A stretch of 27,319 nucleotides of DNA from a bacterium. Lineage in GTDB: Bacteria; Bacillota_I; Bacilli_A; RFN20; DUOF01. The notes beneath the pieces were generated by a model that worked only from the letters and a program-made list of their open reading frames with translations, did not search any database and had not been told where the DNA came from. Positions 1 to 8,095 of the stretch are shown here, one piece after another. The position numbers and the translations under genes are program-made. The stretch is from positions 1 to 27,319 of the forward strand of contig DUOF01000029.1 in the NCBI GenBank assembly GCA_012839015.1, given 5' to 3'. Each line of letters opens with the position of its first letter. Position 1 is the stretch's first letter.

Positions 1-306
1 CAAATTAGAGGCGGTTGCATAGAATACCTACAAAAGCCCTTATAACACAATATCAATCCCCTTAAGTGTTATAGTCAGTTTTTTTACCTGTTTTAGAGGT
101 TTTTCCTCATTTTAGTATCATTTTTACTTTCTTCTTATATATTTTGTTTTTTTGTGTTATCATTTAAAAGCAGTGGTAATTATTTCGAAAAATATTATTA
201 AAATCAAAGTTTTAATTAAATATTGGTTGAAAATGTCTATTTTTCAAAGAATAATGATACACTACTAGTAGCGAGATCTTTATGGGATCGCGGAAAGGTT
301 AGGAAT
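1..306. other. gene-free left edge and csp leader
   Basis: No complete gene is visible here. Reading + frame 2, a few codons run to a TAG at 20-22, and frame 1 stays open to a TAA at 43-45; either could be the tail of an upstream gene. On the minus strand an ATG at 20-18 with a weak AGGT upstream could be a divergent start. The evidence does not decide between them. The rest is very T-rich (about 79-160) and leads into the cold-shock gene. I could not fix a promoter with confidence. Confidence 0.5.
41..85 (+). terminator. possible hairpin terminator of an upstream gene
   Basis: TATAACAC (41-48) and GTGTTATA (66-73) are perfect 8-base inverted repeats around a 17-base loop, followed by a T run at 79-85. 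The stem is AT-rich and the loop long, so this is weak as a terminator. It could instead be an operator for a divergent gene off the left edge. Confidence 0.25.
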
Positions 307-507
307 ATGCAAGGTTTAGTTAAGAATTTTAACAAAGAAAAAGGTTACGGCTTTATCACTGTTGATGAAGGAGAAGATATCTTTTTCCACTATTCTGAAT
401 TAAAGATGGACGGTTTTAAAACTGTTTCACCTTCTCAGAAAGTAGAATTTGATGTTGAAGAAACCGAAAAAGGATTAAGAGCTGTTAATATAAGACTTGT
501 TGATTAA
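307..507 (+). CDS. cold-shock domain protein (CspA family)
   Basis: A 66-residue single cold-shock domain protein, the usual length for CspA/CspB. It should bind single-stranded RNA and DNA and act as an RNA chaperone in the cytoplasm. The RNP1 motif KGYGFITV (about residues 12-19) and the RNP2 motif DIFFHYS are intact. The reading frame is open 28 codons further upstream to a TTG at 223, but the family begins at the M-x-G-x-V-K segment, and GGAAAGG sits just before the ATG at 307, so that start was chosen. It is the only plus-strand gene outside the 5.9-8.4 kb block and has its own terminator. A second csp copy lies at 21144-21344. Confidence 0.93.
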   Translation: MQGLVKNFNKEKGYGFITVDEGEDIFFHYSELKMDGFKTVSPSQKVEFDVEETEKGLRAVNIRLVD

Positions 508-515
508 TTCTCTGT

Positions 516-536
516 AGCACCGCAAGGTGCTTTTTT
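516..536 (+). terminator. rho-independent terminator of csp
   Basis: AGCACC and GGTGCT form a 6-bp stem closed by a GCAA tetraloop, followed by six T residues on the plus strand. It starts 8 nt after the csp stop. On the minus strand no T run follows, so it serves csp and not the converging ABC gene. Confidence 0.9.
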
Positions 537-2829
537 ATTTATTTTTAATTAACTCAAGTAGGCTAGAACGCCTAAAAATGGTAATACAAATAAATAAAGA
601 AAATATGGTAGTGACTAGACTGTAAACAACGATTTTAATAATATCATCAGCTAAAATAGAAATGGGTATGGAAAAACCATTCAGCAGTAATTTTAGAGCA
701 TGTAGATAAAATATTGACAACATACTTGTTAATACCATGATTACTATATGTTTGAATAATAATATTTTACAAACTCCTCTTCTACTCATACCCAGCAGAA
801 GGAATGTCCCAAGGAGCTTTTTTAATTTATTTACCAATAGATAACTTAAGCATGCAATAAGTATTAAACTAGAAAAGTTTATAAAGATGATTAAATAATC
901 TAATATTGCACTGGTGCTTTTAAAACTATTGTTCAACGACTCCATTACGTCCTTATAGGGGTTGCTTATTTTGTAGTGATCCGGCAGGTCTAGATTATTA
1001 TCATTAACAATTAGCAAGTTGCTACGTAAATTCTCAATATCTAAGGTTTCTTTAAAAAAGTTGTAAGTCCAGTAAGGGTTTTGATAGACCACTATTTCAT
1101 TTTCCTCAATTATATCTACCACTTTTAAGAATACATCCCCCTTACCAAATCTAAATAGTAAAAAATCATTAATTTCAAGATCTAGTTTTCTTTTTAAGGC
1201 GCTAGAAACGACTATTTCATTAATTTTTAATTTTTGTTTGTAATTTTTTAATATTACATCGCTGCCCGTCATTCTTTTGTCTAAATATATTAAGGAGTCC
1301 AAATCACTAAAACTGCCTCGACCATAATTTGCTAGGCAATCATATCCATTGATGGAGCAGTAAATGTATTCGAAATTAAAATTCATCAATTCTTTCTGAC
1401 TATAGAAAGCATTTTTTGCTATATTCACTTTAAAAATATTTTCTTCTTCATTAACTTTGATGAAGTCGAGATAAGTATAATTGTTGATGTGGTGATAAAA
1501 TTCCTTGATCATATTCTCTTTGATAACAAGGTAGAAATTAATTACTTCCGGATTTTTAATTAATGATTCATTAAGATAACGATTGTTAGAAAAAATGACT
1601 ATTGAGTCACCTTCTAGATAATCTCTAACTGTGTAGGTAAACTTTTTTTGATTATTTCCTATAGTTATCTTCTTTGCTATAAGAAACTCCTTAAGTTTAT
1701 CAACGCTGCAGTTCTGGATAATCAATGATTGACAAAGCCTTCCGCTTTCTCCACCGATAATTATTTCATCATCACTTAAACCTTTATCTATATAACCAGT
1801 CTGTGACATTACAAAACCGTTACCTAAATAAAAGTCTGAAACACTTACTTTATAATTATAAAGTTCCGGATCATTTAAGTCATAAAAATAATCTTCTAAG
1901 TAAACCTTGAAATCCTCTGTTAAATCCTTGAATTCATCCAAGGATAAATCCCTCTTATTATCCGACTTCTGTAAGTGCCTATATTCAAAAAGAACACTAA
2001 ATTCATTAGCTATTTTATTATTTAATCCACCTGTTATTTTTTCGCCCGCAAGACTAGAGGCTATAATACTGCTCATTGTAAGGGAGAGCATAACGATTTG
2101 TTTTAAACTTGTTTTAATACACTTCAGTGTTAAGAGGATTAAGTTTTTAACTTTGGTTTTTATATACTCAATATTTGGTGTATCTGTAGTTTTTACTCTT
2201 TTCCTTTCACCCTTTAATTTATTATCCTTTAAAACAAGAGACAAATCATTGTTCCTTATTAACTTCTCATTATGAGTGACGAAGATAACCAACTTTTTCT
2301 TAGCAACCTTCCTAACTATGTCCATAACAATCTTTGTATTTTCTTCATTTAAGGAACCTGTTGGTTCATCTAGTAATAAAACCTTAGAGGGAACTAGGAT
2401 ACTTCTAGCGAGCGCTGCCCTCTGCTGCTCTCCTAGAGATAAAAATTTCACTTTCTTGTTTGAGAGGTTTTCCAGCATCAAAGATTTTATAAGTTTGTTT
2501 ATACTAGCTTTAGAGTTTCTAATTCTGAAGGGTATCTCCAAATTTTCCTTTAGGGTTAGATCCTTAATTAAGTTATTACTCTGCATGATATAACTAACAG
2601 TTGTTTGTAAATACTTGTGGGATTCATTTTTATTTAATCTCAAATCACCAAAGTATACCCCTCCATCATAATCGCTCAGTAGACCGCCAATTATATTTAA
2701 GAGAGTGGTTTTACCACCACCAGAAATACCCTTAATAAACACCAGTCCTTTTGATGGGAATTGGAACCTTATTTTATCCAAGACTTTTTCAGTCCCATAA
2801 TTCTTAGAGATATTGCTTAGATAGATCAT
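535..2829 (-). CDS. ABC transporter, fused ATPase and FtsX/MacB-type permease (2)
   Basis: A 764-residue protein. The N-terminal ATPase domain (about 1-210) has Walker A G-I-S-G-G-G-K-T, a signature read as L-S-L-G-E-Q, Walker B VLLLDEPT and a switch histidine in VTHNE. One membrane helix follows at about 245-265, then a large extracytoplasmic region, then three C-terminal helices, the FtsX/MacB layout with the ATPase fused at the N-terminus. Such proteins usually act as dimers that drive periplasmic or extracellular work (peptide export, peptide resistance, lipoprotein release) rather than simple import. The ATG overlaps the stop of the preceding gene as ATGA, so translation is probably coupled and the two likely form a heterodimer. 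The substrate is unknown. No two-component system or bacteriocin precursor is adjacent. Confidence 0.85.
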   Translation of the reverse strand: MIYLSNISKNYGTEKVLDKIRFQFPSKGLVFIKGISGGGKTTLLNIIGGLLSDYDGGVYFGDLRLNKNESHKYLQTTVSYIMQSNNLIKDLTLKENLEIPFRIRNSKASINKLIKSLMLENLSNKKVKFLSLGEQQRAALARSILVPSKVLLLDEPTGSLNEENTKIVMDIVRKVAKKKLVIFVTHNEKLIRNNDLSLVLKDNKLKGERKRVKTTDTPNIEYIKTKVKNLILLTLKCIKTSLKQIVMLSLTMSSIIASSLAGEKITGGLNNKIANEFSVLFEYRHLQKSDNKRDLSLDEFKDLTEDFKVYLEDYFYDLNDPELYNYKVSVSDFYLGNGFVMSQTGYIDKGLSDDEIIIGGESGRLCQSLIIQNCSVDKLKEFLIAKKITIGNNQKKFTYTVRDYLEGDSIVIFSNNRYLNESLIKNPEVINFYLVIKENMIKEFYHHINNYTYLDFIKVNEEENIFKVNIAKNAFYSQKELMNFNFEYIYCSINGYDCLANYGRGSFSDLDSLIYLDKRMTGSDVILKNYKQKLKINEIVVSSALKRKLDLEINDFLLFRFGKGDVFLKVVDIIEENEIVVYQNPYWTYNFFKETLDIENLRSNLLIVNDNNLDLPDHYKISNPYKDVMESLNNSFKSTSAILDYLIIFINFSSLILIACLSYLLVNKLKKLLGTFLLLGMSRRGVCKILLFKHIVIMVLTSMLSIFYLHALKLLLNGFSIPISILADDIIKIVVYSLVTTIFSLFICITIFRRSSLLELIKNK

Positions 2830-4700
2830 GCATTGTCCCTTATTAGATTGACTATCTTGTGTTTATTAATTTTAGTCAAATTTAAAGCGGTTATTGAAAC
2901 AGCGATAATTAGACTAAAGAGTATTAAACTAACTACATACTTGGGATAAAATCTTAAGAGTTGATAATTGAAGTAACCGTTGATTGTTTTTGAAAACAAG
3001 ATATAAGTAACCGCGATAGCAAATGTTCCAGTTAGACTCTTGAATACATTTTCTAAAAGTAAAATAAGGTTAATGGTATTTTTTCTAATGTTGTTTATTA
3101 GGAGCACCCCAAATTCATGGGCCCTTAAACTAATAGATTGGTTTATTACAATCGAGATAAAGATAAACATCACTGATAAATTAAAAATAAGTATCAAATA
3201 AATTATTTTGTTTAGTTCGACCATTAACTCTTCGATAGCTAAATAGTAATTATAAGTAGGGGAAACAACTTGCATCTTTCCTTCCTCATCAAAGGTCATA
3301 TTATGTGTTTCCATAATTTCATCTAATTGACTAATATCATTAACATATATAAGGTGGTTGTGATTAGTGTTATTGTATTTCAAGAAGTAATCGTAGATAC
3401 TAATTTTCTTTTCTTGGTGATTAGAAATATTCATTAGTTCATAATTATCTAAATACGTTTTTGTAATATGGTGATCTAAATAAATCCATCGATCACTTTT
3501 TAATCTTGGACTACTTAAAGTTCCTACCACCTCAAAGGTAGTTCCCTCACTAAAAAAATCATTTTTTCCGTTATAAGAAAAAGGATATTTCCCCTCAACG
3601 TAAATCTTATCACCCAAACTATGATTTGAAGATAATACCTCGTTGTAGTTAACTGGGTAGCGTCCTGACTCCAAATCCACCTTACTACTAAATGTTTCCA
3701 GTCGTTCCTCGTTATAAATTGTTTTTATTATATAATCGATGTTCTCATTTACCTCGAATAGCTGAGAACCCCTTAGTGAATCCACCATAGATTCACTCGG
3801 GTTCATACACTTACTATTTATAATCATCCCTTTCTTATTAAAATCACAAAGTTGTAAGTAAAACTTATTTATTGTTAATGACGAACCTTTCTCACTTTCA
3901 TTGATATCAATAAGGGAACTCCTTATATTAACTAAATAAAAACTGGTGATTATCGAGAAGAAAATACTCATAGTAATAATAATGTTCCTGGTACGGTGAA
4001 ATTTAAGAGATTGTAAAATATACCTTAGTATTTTTATCATACCTATTTTCTTATAATGTGGCTTTATCTCCAATCTGCTTGGTTTAAAATCCTTTCTATT
4101 ATAGGTGAGTTTTAGTTTCCCATCTTTTAAATCATAAATATGATCAGCATATTGCCTTATCAGACCAATATCGTGACTTACCACAATGACCAATTTTGTT
4201 TTGGAAACTTCTTTTAGTTTTTTTATATATTTTATAGAGTTTTCCTTATCTAGAGCACTGGTGGGCTCATCGGCAATAATGACACTTTGAGAACTATTTA
4301 CAGCTAAAAGAAGAGCGATTCTTTGTCTTTGTCCTCTAGATAACTCGCTGGGGTAGTTATTGAATTTAGAGGACATACCAGCGTTTTTAAGAATATTTAT
4401 ATCTATATCAAAAAGGTTAAAGTAATCTTTAACCTTTAAATGTTCTAATAAATTTAAGTTTTGCGTAACAAAGGAACTATAATTTTTAGCCTTCTTCCCA
4501 TTTAATGTAACACGTCCTTCACTAGCGGTGTCTAAACCTGAAATAACATTCAAGAATGTAGACTTTCCAGAACCACTGCCACCGATTATACAAACTAGTC
4601 CGTTGTGTTCAAACGATAGATTAATGTTTTTAAGTATAACTCTTTTCTCTCTTCCGTCCTGGAAGCATTTTGTTAAGTTAATTATTTTTAATGTATTCAT
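2826..4700 (-). CDS. ABC transporter, fused ATPase and FtsX/MacB-type permease (1)
   Basis: A 624-residue paralogue of its downstream neighbour with the same architecture. The ATPase (about 1-210) shows Walker A GGSGSGKST, Q-loop VTQ, signature LSRGQ, Walker B VIIADEPT and SHD with the switch histidine. A membrane helix at about 238-258 precedes a roughly 230-residue extracytoplasmic domain, and three helices end the protein. Both partners keep all ATPase motifs, so neither looks like a dead subunit. The gene starts 50 nt after the DUF951 stop, with AGGTGG four bases before the ATG; that SD lies inside a hairpin. It is probably co-transcribed with mscS and DUF951 or from an unseen promoter. 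Lactococcin-972-type exporters and MacB-like resistance pumps are possible relatives; I cannot choose between them. Confidence 0.85.
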   Translation of the reverse strand: MNTLKIINLTKCFQDGREKRVILKNINLSFEHNGLVCIIGGSGSGKSTFLNVISGLDTASEGRVTLNGKKAKNYSSFVTQNLNLLEHLKVKDYFNLFDIDINILKNAGMSSKFNNYPSELSRGQRQRIALLLAVNSSQSVIIADEPTSALDKENSIKYIKKLKEVSKTKLVIVVSHDIGLIRQYADHIYDLKDGKLKLTYNRKDFKPSRLEIKPHYKKIGMIKILRYILQSLKFHRTRNIIITMSIFFSIITSFYLVNIRSSLIDINESEKGSSLTINKFYLQLCDFNKKGMIINSKCMNPSESMVDSLRGSQLFEVNENIDYIIKTIYNEERLETFSSKVDLESGRYPVNYNEVLSSNHSLGDKIYVEGKYPFSYNGKNDFFSEGTTFEVVGTLSSPRLKSDRWIYLDHHITKTYLDNYELMNISNHQEKKISIYDYFLKYNNTNHNHLIYVNDISQLDEIMETHNMTFDEEGKMQVVSPTYNYYLAIEELMVELNKIIYLILIFNLSVMFIFISIVINQSISLRAHEFGVLLINNIRKNTINLILLLENVFKSLTGTFAIAVTYILFSKTINGYFNYQLLRFYPKYVVSLILFSLIIAVSITALNLTKINKHKIVNLIRDNA

Positions 4701-4704
4701 TAAA

Positions 4705-4726
4705 CCACCTATAAATTTAATAGGTG
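4705..4726 (-). promoter_or_regulatory. hairpin that can hide the SD of the ABC operon
   Basis: On the mRNA, CACCTAT (4726-4720) can pair with ATAGGTG (4712-4706) around a 7-base loop. The 3' arm contains most of the AGGTGG ribosome site (4710-4705) of the gene starting at 4700. Folding would block initiation. An alternative is a DNA operator. The pairing is directly visible; the regulatory role is inference. Confidence 0.45.
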
Positions 4727-4750
4727 ATAACTCACTTTTTTCCTACTCTT

Positions 4751-4951
4751 TTATTCAGTTGATGGTTCTATTTTTTTCAATCTCTTCTCAAATTTATAAC
4801 GAGACAGCATCACAATATGTCCGCAACCTAAACATTTAATTTTTATATCAGCACCTAATCTGATTATCTTCCATCTAGTTGATCTAGACTCGCAGGGATG
4901 CTCTTTTTTCATCACTGCGATATCATTTAACAAGTATTGCAATTTACTCAT
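4751..4951 (-). CDS. DUF951 family protein
   Basis: A 66-residue cytoplasmic protein of the DUF951 family, recognised from its size, the CLGCGH segment, the R/K-rich C-terminal tail and its position next to a small mechanosensitive channel, where this family is commonly found in Bacillota. It has three cysteines (one in HPC, two in C-x2-C) and nearby histidines, which suggests a small metal- or nucleic-acid-binding fold, though no activity is established. It overlaps the mscS stop by 8 nt (ATGAGTAA), implying translational coupling. Confidence 0.8.
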   Translation of the reverse strand: MSKLQYLLNDIAVMKKEHPCESRSTRWKIIRLGADIKIKCLGCGHIVMLSRYKFEKRLKKIEPSTE

Positions 4952-5810
4952 CTTCCTTTACTATGTATGTTGGATAGGCAATCTTAAATCCTGAATCGAA
5001 TACAAAACGAAGTATGTCTTTATTTAATGCCCTCTTTAGACCATACTGGCTAAGTGGTTTTACTTTTGTATGCACTTCAATTTTATAGCCAAAGTCCTTT
5101 ACTTCATTAATTCCCTTTAAGTCTGGAACCTCGATAATGTCTTTATGTTTTTCTGGTAAAGTTTTCAAGAATTCTTCTAACTTATCATATAGTGAATCTA
5201 CATCTTCATGATAATCGATAGTAAAATCAGTAACTACGATGGAGTATTTAGCGTTAGTGAAGTTAGTTACATCTTTAACATCACGGTTGTTTACTATTAT
5301 ATATTCACCGGTGTATGCCCTTAAAACCGTAGTTTTAATTCCTATTTGGGAAACAGTTCCCCTGTATTTACCATTAATTACAATAAGATCACCGATCTCA
5401 TATTGGTTCTCAAAAACAATAAAGAACCCAGCAATGAAATCCTTTATTAAATCTTGAAAACCAAGACCTACCACTATACCAATAAGTCCAGCACCTGATA
5501 AAATCGCGGTCGGGTTAACACCAACAAAGTATAGTATCCCGATAAATAGGATCGGGTATATAGTGTATTTAATTAGGGAGGACACTATATTTGTAATAGT
5601 ATCAATCCTCTCTTTACTATAATTTCTTACATTCTTTCTATTCTTTTGCTTTTTACTCTTAAAGTTTAAATATCTTTTAAGAGAAGATATTAGTAACGAT
5701 TTCAACACCATAAGTACCACGTAGAAAACTACTATTTTAGCAATTACTAACACTACATTTACTAAATCTATTTCTAAAAACAAATCTTTTATATCGTTCC
5801 AAAAGTTCAT
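4944..5810 (-). CDS. small-conductance mechanosensitive channel (MscS family)
   Basis: A 288-residue inner-membrane channel that opens under membrane tension and releases solutes on osmotic downshock. The N-terminus has a membrane helix at about 17-40, a second at about 80-98, and a glycine/alanine-rich pore helix (AILSGAGLIGIVVGLGFQ) followed by the conserved QDLIKDFIAG turn and the beta domain with FENQYEIGD. Length matches the compact MscS type (E. coli MscS is 286). A GGAAGGA SD precedes the ATG. It heads the mscS-DUF951 pair and is divergent from the HEPN cassette. Confidence 0.92.
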   Translation of the reverse strand: MNFWNDIKDLFLEIDLVNVVLVIAKIVVFYVVLMVLKSLLISSLKRYLNFKSKKQKNRKNVRNYSKERIDTITNIVSSLIKYTIYPILFIGILYFVGVNPTAILSGAGLIGIVVGLGFQDLIKDFIAGFFIVFENQYEIGDLIVINGKYRGTVSQIGIKTTVLRAYTGEYIIVNNRDVKDVTNFTNAKYSIVVTDFTIDYHEDVDSLYDKLEEFLKTLPEKHKDIIEVPDLKGINEVKDFGYKIEVHTKVKPLSQYGLKRALNKDILRFVFDSGFKIAYPTYIVKEDE

Positions 5811-5836
5811 TTACATCATCCTTCCTTCTTACATCT

Positions 5837-5865
5837 CTTATAATTATTGCAAATTTGTTGAACAA
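5837..5865 (-). promoter_or_regulatory. candidate mscS promoter with palindrome at -35
   Basis: Reading the minus strand, TTGTTC (5865-5860), 17 nt, then TATAAG (5842-5837). The -10 matches 5 of 6 consensus bases and the -35 only 3 of 6. The -35 is inside a near-palindrome, AAATTTGTT-G-AACAATTT (5851-5868), which could be an operator serving this divergent region. Confidence 0.4.
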
Positions 5866-5926
5866 TTTAAAGATATTGTCTCCATTAATGAAATAAAAAT
5901 TTACTTCCATTGTGAAATATATGTAG

Positions 5927-5932
5927 TATAAT
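5927..5932 (+). promoter_or_regulatory. candidate -10 box of the HEPN cassette
   Basis: A perfect TATAAT on the plus strand lies 16 nt before the chosen ATG at 5949. No convincing -35 hexamer sits 16-18 nt upstream, so the promoter is either weak or activator-dependent. If it is used, the leader is only about 10 nt and an ATG at 5937 would precede the transcript start, which supports the 5949 start. Confidence 0.4.
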
Positions 5933-5948
5933 GTAGATGGTGAGAATT

Positions 5949-7820
5949 ATGAGTAATATTCGTAACATAGAAGACATCAATCAAGCAATTAAAGAGATTG
6001 AAGATTTAATTAAAGAAGGTAGTGATAATCACCTTCTTGATAAGTACACCATGTCTGCTGTAGCAGGTGCTTTAATTCGTTTGAACTCTATCTGCGAACA
6101 TCAATTCTATAGTCCAGTTGTAGAAAAGGCTATTAACAAAATTTATTATTTAAGACAAGATGTTATCCATCATCAATATTTTGAGGGTCTTGGTAAAGTT
6201 AACTCTAAATTTAATGAGATCAGAGATGATTTTGAATCTGTATATGAAATAGAAAATAGTTTTTTTAATAAATTGCTAAACTATAATTATTTAGATACTA
6301 AAAACCTAGTTTTGAAATCAAGCAATCGGGTAAAGTTCGAAAATGATAAATATTATTTCTATGATAAGGAGAATAATGCCGCTTTAATAATACCTAGAAA
6401 TAAAGTATATAAAGTAACTAAAGATGGTAGAGACTTTGAGTATATTATAAAAGATGAGACTGCTATTCTAAGCAATGGAGTTACTACCAGTAAGGTAGAT
6501 AATATCGCCCCATTTTTTAAAGAAAACAATTATGTTATAAAAGCTAAGGATACGACTAAACATTATAAGGTTTTTAAAGATGTTTTAAAAAAGTACTGTG
6601 ATGACCCTTATCTTCATGCTTCTATTTCATCTGATTCGGGTACTATAACTACTACGGACTTTCTAGATAACTTTTTATATAATAGAACAGTCGATCAGGA
6701 CTTTATAGTAAGACAAAACTACAGATCAAACTATAGAAGAATCAAGGTCTCTTCAATTAATCGTAATTCCTTATATAATCCAAGAGAGATTAATAAGTTA
6801 AGGGAATGTTATACAACTAATGAATACTTCCTAATAAACCTATTAATCAAATCTAAAAAGAAGGTGGATGAGGAGTATAAAAAGATAGTAGCATCTGGTG
6901 CTAGTGAGGCTTTTATTAAAAACTACTTAGTCAATTCACTTTCAAGTTTATATGAAATAGGAGTTGAAAATCTAAATAAGGACTTTGTTGTAAGTAATAA
7001 ATCACGAGAATCCGATAAACTATTCAAAAATATTAGGAACATCCGCAACTTTTATTCCCACAACGACTTTGATAATCCAAACAATACTAATATAAGCATT
7101 AATACTTACTATGAACAGTTTACTAATTTAACTAATTATTTAGAGGTTGTAAAAAACACCCTTACACCAAAACTAGCTGAAGAAAAGATACTAACTTGTA
7201 AATATATTTCTACTTCAAAAGAACATTTGATAAACTCCAAACATAGACACTTTATAGAGTCCTCACCTAGAATGTACTTAGGAAGCGAAAATGCCAAGTT
7301 TTATTATTCGATGGAAGATTATGAAAAAAATACCTTTGGAGCAATCATGCCCTATTCTAGAGACATGAAAATCCATATCTATGAAAGACAAGATAACAAT
7401 GATATGAAAATAATTTCTAATATTGATGATGATGCTAAAAGAAGAGCTAATGCTTATATAGATAATTTTAAAACTGTCTATTTGGATGTCAACAGTGCTG
7501 CCTTATTAAACGCTTTTTATTCATACGATTCTGGCAAAGGAGATTGTCCTTATATTGTCTTCAATAACAATAAAGGCGAGAAATTATCAACTACAATCTT
7601 TAGAATATTAAACAAAAAGTATGTCCACCAAGACCTAATCGGTGTATTATCACTTGATTATGTAAATGGCAATTATCTTATAAGCAAAGATGAAGAGGTA
7701 ATTGCTAATATTGTTAATAAGGGTGAATTTGATAAAAGGAAAGTTGAAGAGCTTGATTTAAACCTGTTTTCAAGGGACAATACAGTTGGAGAAGCCTACA
7801 ACAGGAAAGTGAGGATATAA
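5949..7820 (+). CDS. large protein with two HEPN-type RNase motifs
   Basis: A 623-residue soluble protein; I do not recognise the full-length family. Residues 1-110 read like a HepT (DUF86) HEPN domain: helices, then YLRQDVIHHQYF with R69, H74/H75 and Y77, matching the R-x4-5-H-x-Y RNase motif, then an amphipathic helix. Residues about 110-280 are mixed strand/helix of unknown fold. A second HEPN-like helical region (about 285-400) carries IRNIRNFYSHND, giving R366-x4-H371 with the polar N after R that is typical of HEPN RNases. The C-terminal 220 residues are unassigned. The start at 5949 is preferred over 5937 because GGTGAG lies just before it. The next gene begins 2 nt after the stop. HEPN proteins cut RNA in toxin-antitoxin and abortive-infection systems; that role here is inference from the motifs and partners. 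Confidence 0.7.
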   Translation: MSNIRNIEDINQAIKEIEDLIKEGSDNHLLDKYTMSAVAGALIRLNSICEHQFYSPVVEKAINKIYYLRQDVIHHQYFEGLGKVNSKFNEIRDDFESVYEIENSFFNKLLNYNYLDTKNLVLKSSNRVKFENDKYYFYDKENNAALIIPRNKVYKVTKDGRDFEYIIKDETAILSNGVTTSKVDNIAPFFKENNYVIKAKDTTKHYKVFKDVLKKYCDDPYLHASISSDSGTITTTDFLDNFLYNRTVDQDFIVRQNYRSNYRRIKVSSINRNSLYNPREINKLRECYTTNEYFLINLLIKSKKKVDEEYKKIVASGASEAFIKNYLVNSLSSLYEIGVENLNKDFVVSNKSRESDKLFKNIRNIRNFYSHNDFDNPNNTNISINTYYEQFTNLTNYLEVVKNTLTPKLAEEKILTCKYISTSKEHLINSKHRHFIESSPRMYLGSENAKFYYSMEDYEKNTFGAIMPYSRDMKIHIYERQDNNDMKIISNIDDDAKRRANAYIDNFKTVYLDVNSAALLNAFYSYDSGKGDCPYIVFNNNKGEKLSTTIFRILNKKYVHQDLIGVLSLDYVNGNYLISKDEEVIANIVNKGEFDKRKVEELDLNLFSRDNTVGEAYNRKVRI

Positions 7821-7822
7821 TA

Positions 7823-8095
7823 ATGGATACTATACTAAAATCACTACCTTCTATACTAAATACATTTGATATTAAAGATGCCTATGTATTTAGTGAAGAA
7901 GATACCACTTATATGATCATAAGAAGAAATAAGAGTATAAGCCTTTATGATTGGCAGATGTTTGAAGATGTAACTAAGGATAACTGTAAAATAGAAAAAC
8001 TATTTATTATCAGTTATGAAGAGCTAACAGATGGACTTAGGAATGAACTAATAAGTAAATCTATATACGTTGATGGGGGTAATAATAATGAGTAA
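7823..8095 (+). CDS. small MNT-like protein lacking catalytic residues
   Basis: A 90-residue protein. The frame of helix-strand-strand plus the ending FIISYEELTDGLRNELIS...IYV resembles the C-terminal half of minimal nucleotidyltransferases such as MntA, whose usual ending is a strand, then an L-x-x-x-L-R-x-x-I helix, then a last strand. The first strand KDAYVFSEE (18-26) stands where MNTs have the GS-x10-D-x-D active site, but there is no GS pair, and the following strand YMIIRR has no D-x-D. If it is an MNT, it should be unable to transfer nucleotides. An AGGA SD lies in the end of the preceding gene. MNTs are the standard partners of HepT proteins, which supports the reading. Confidence in a real gene is high, in the fold moderate. 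Confidence 0.6.
   Translation: MDTILKSLPSILNTFDIKDAYVFSEEDTTYMIIRRNKSISLYDWQMFEDVTKDNCKIEKLFIISYEELTDGLRNELISKSIYVDGGNNNE

Noticed and set aside
1..45. response-regulator tail ending in a KPL-like segment in frame 1
   Set aside because: Only 14 codons are visible and the receiver domain would end too early after the KP pair.
223..306. N-terminal extension of csp from a TTG at 223
   Set aside because: The cold-shock family starts at the ATG at 307, which has its own SD; the extension resembles no known domain.
1907..2593. plus-strand ORFs inside the ABC gene
   Set aside because: Antisense shadows of a protein with complete ABC motifs; no SD or domain.
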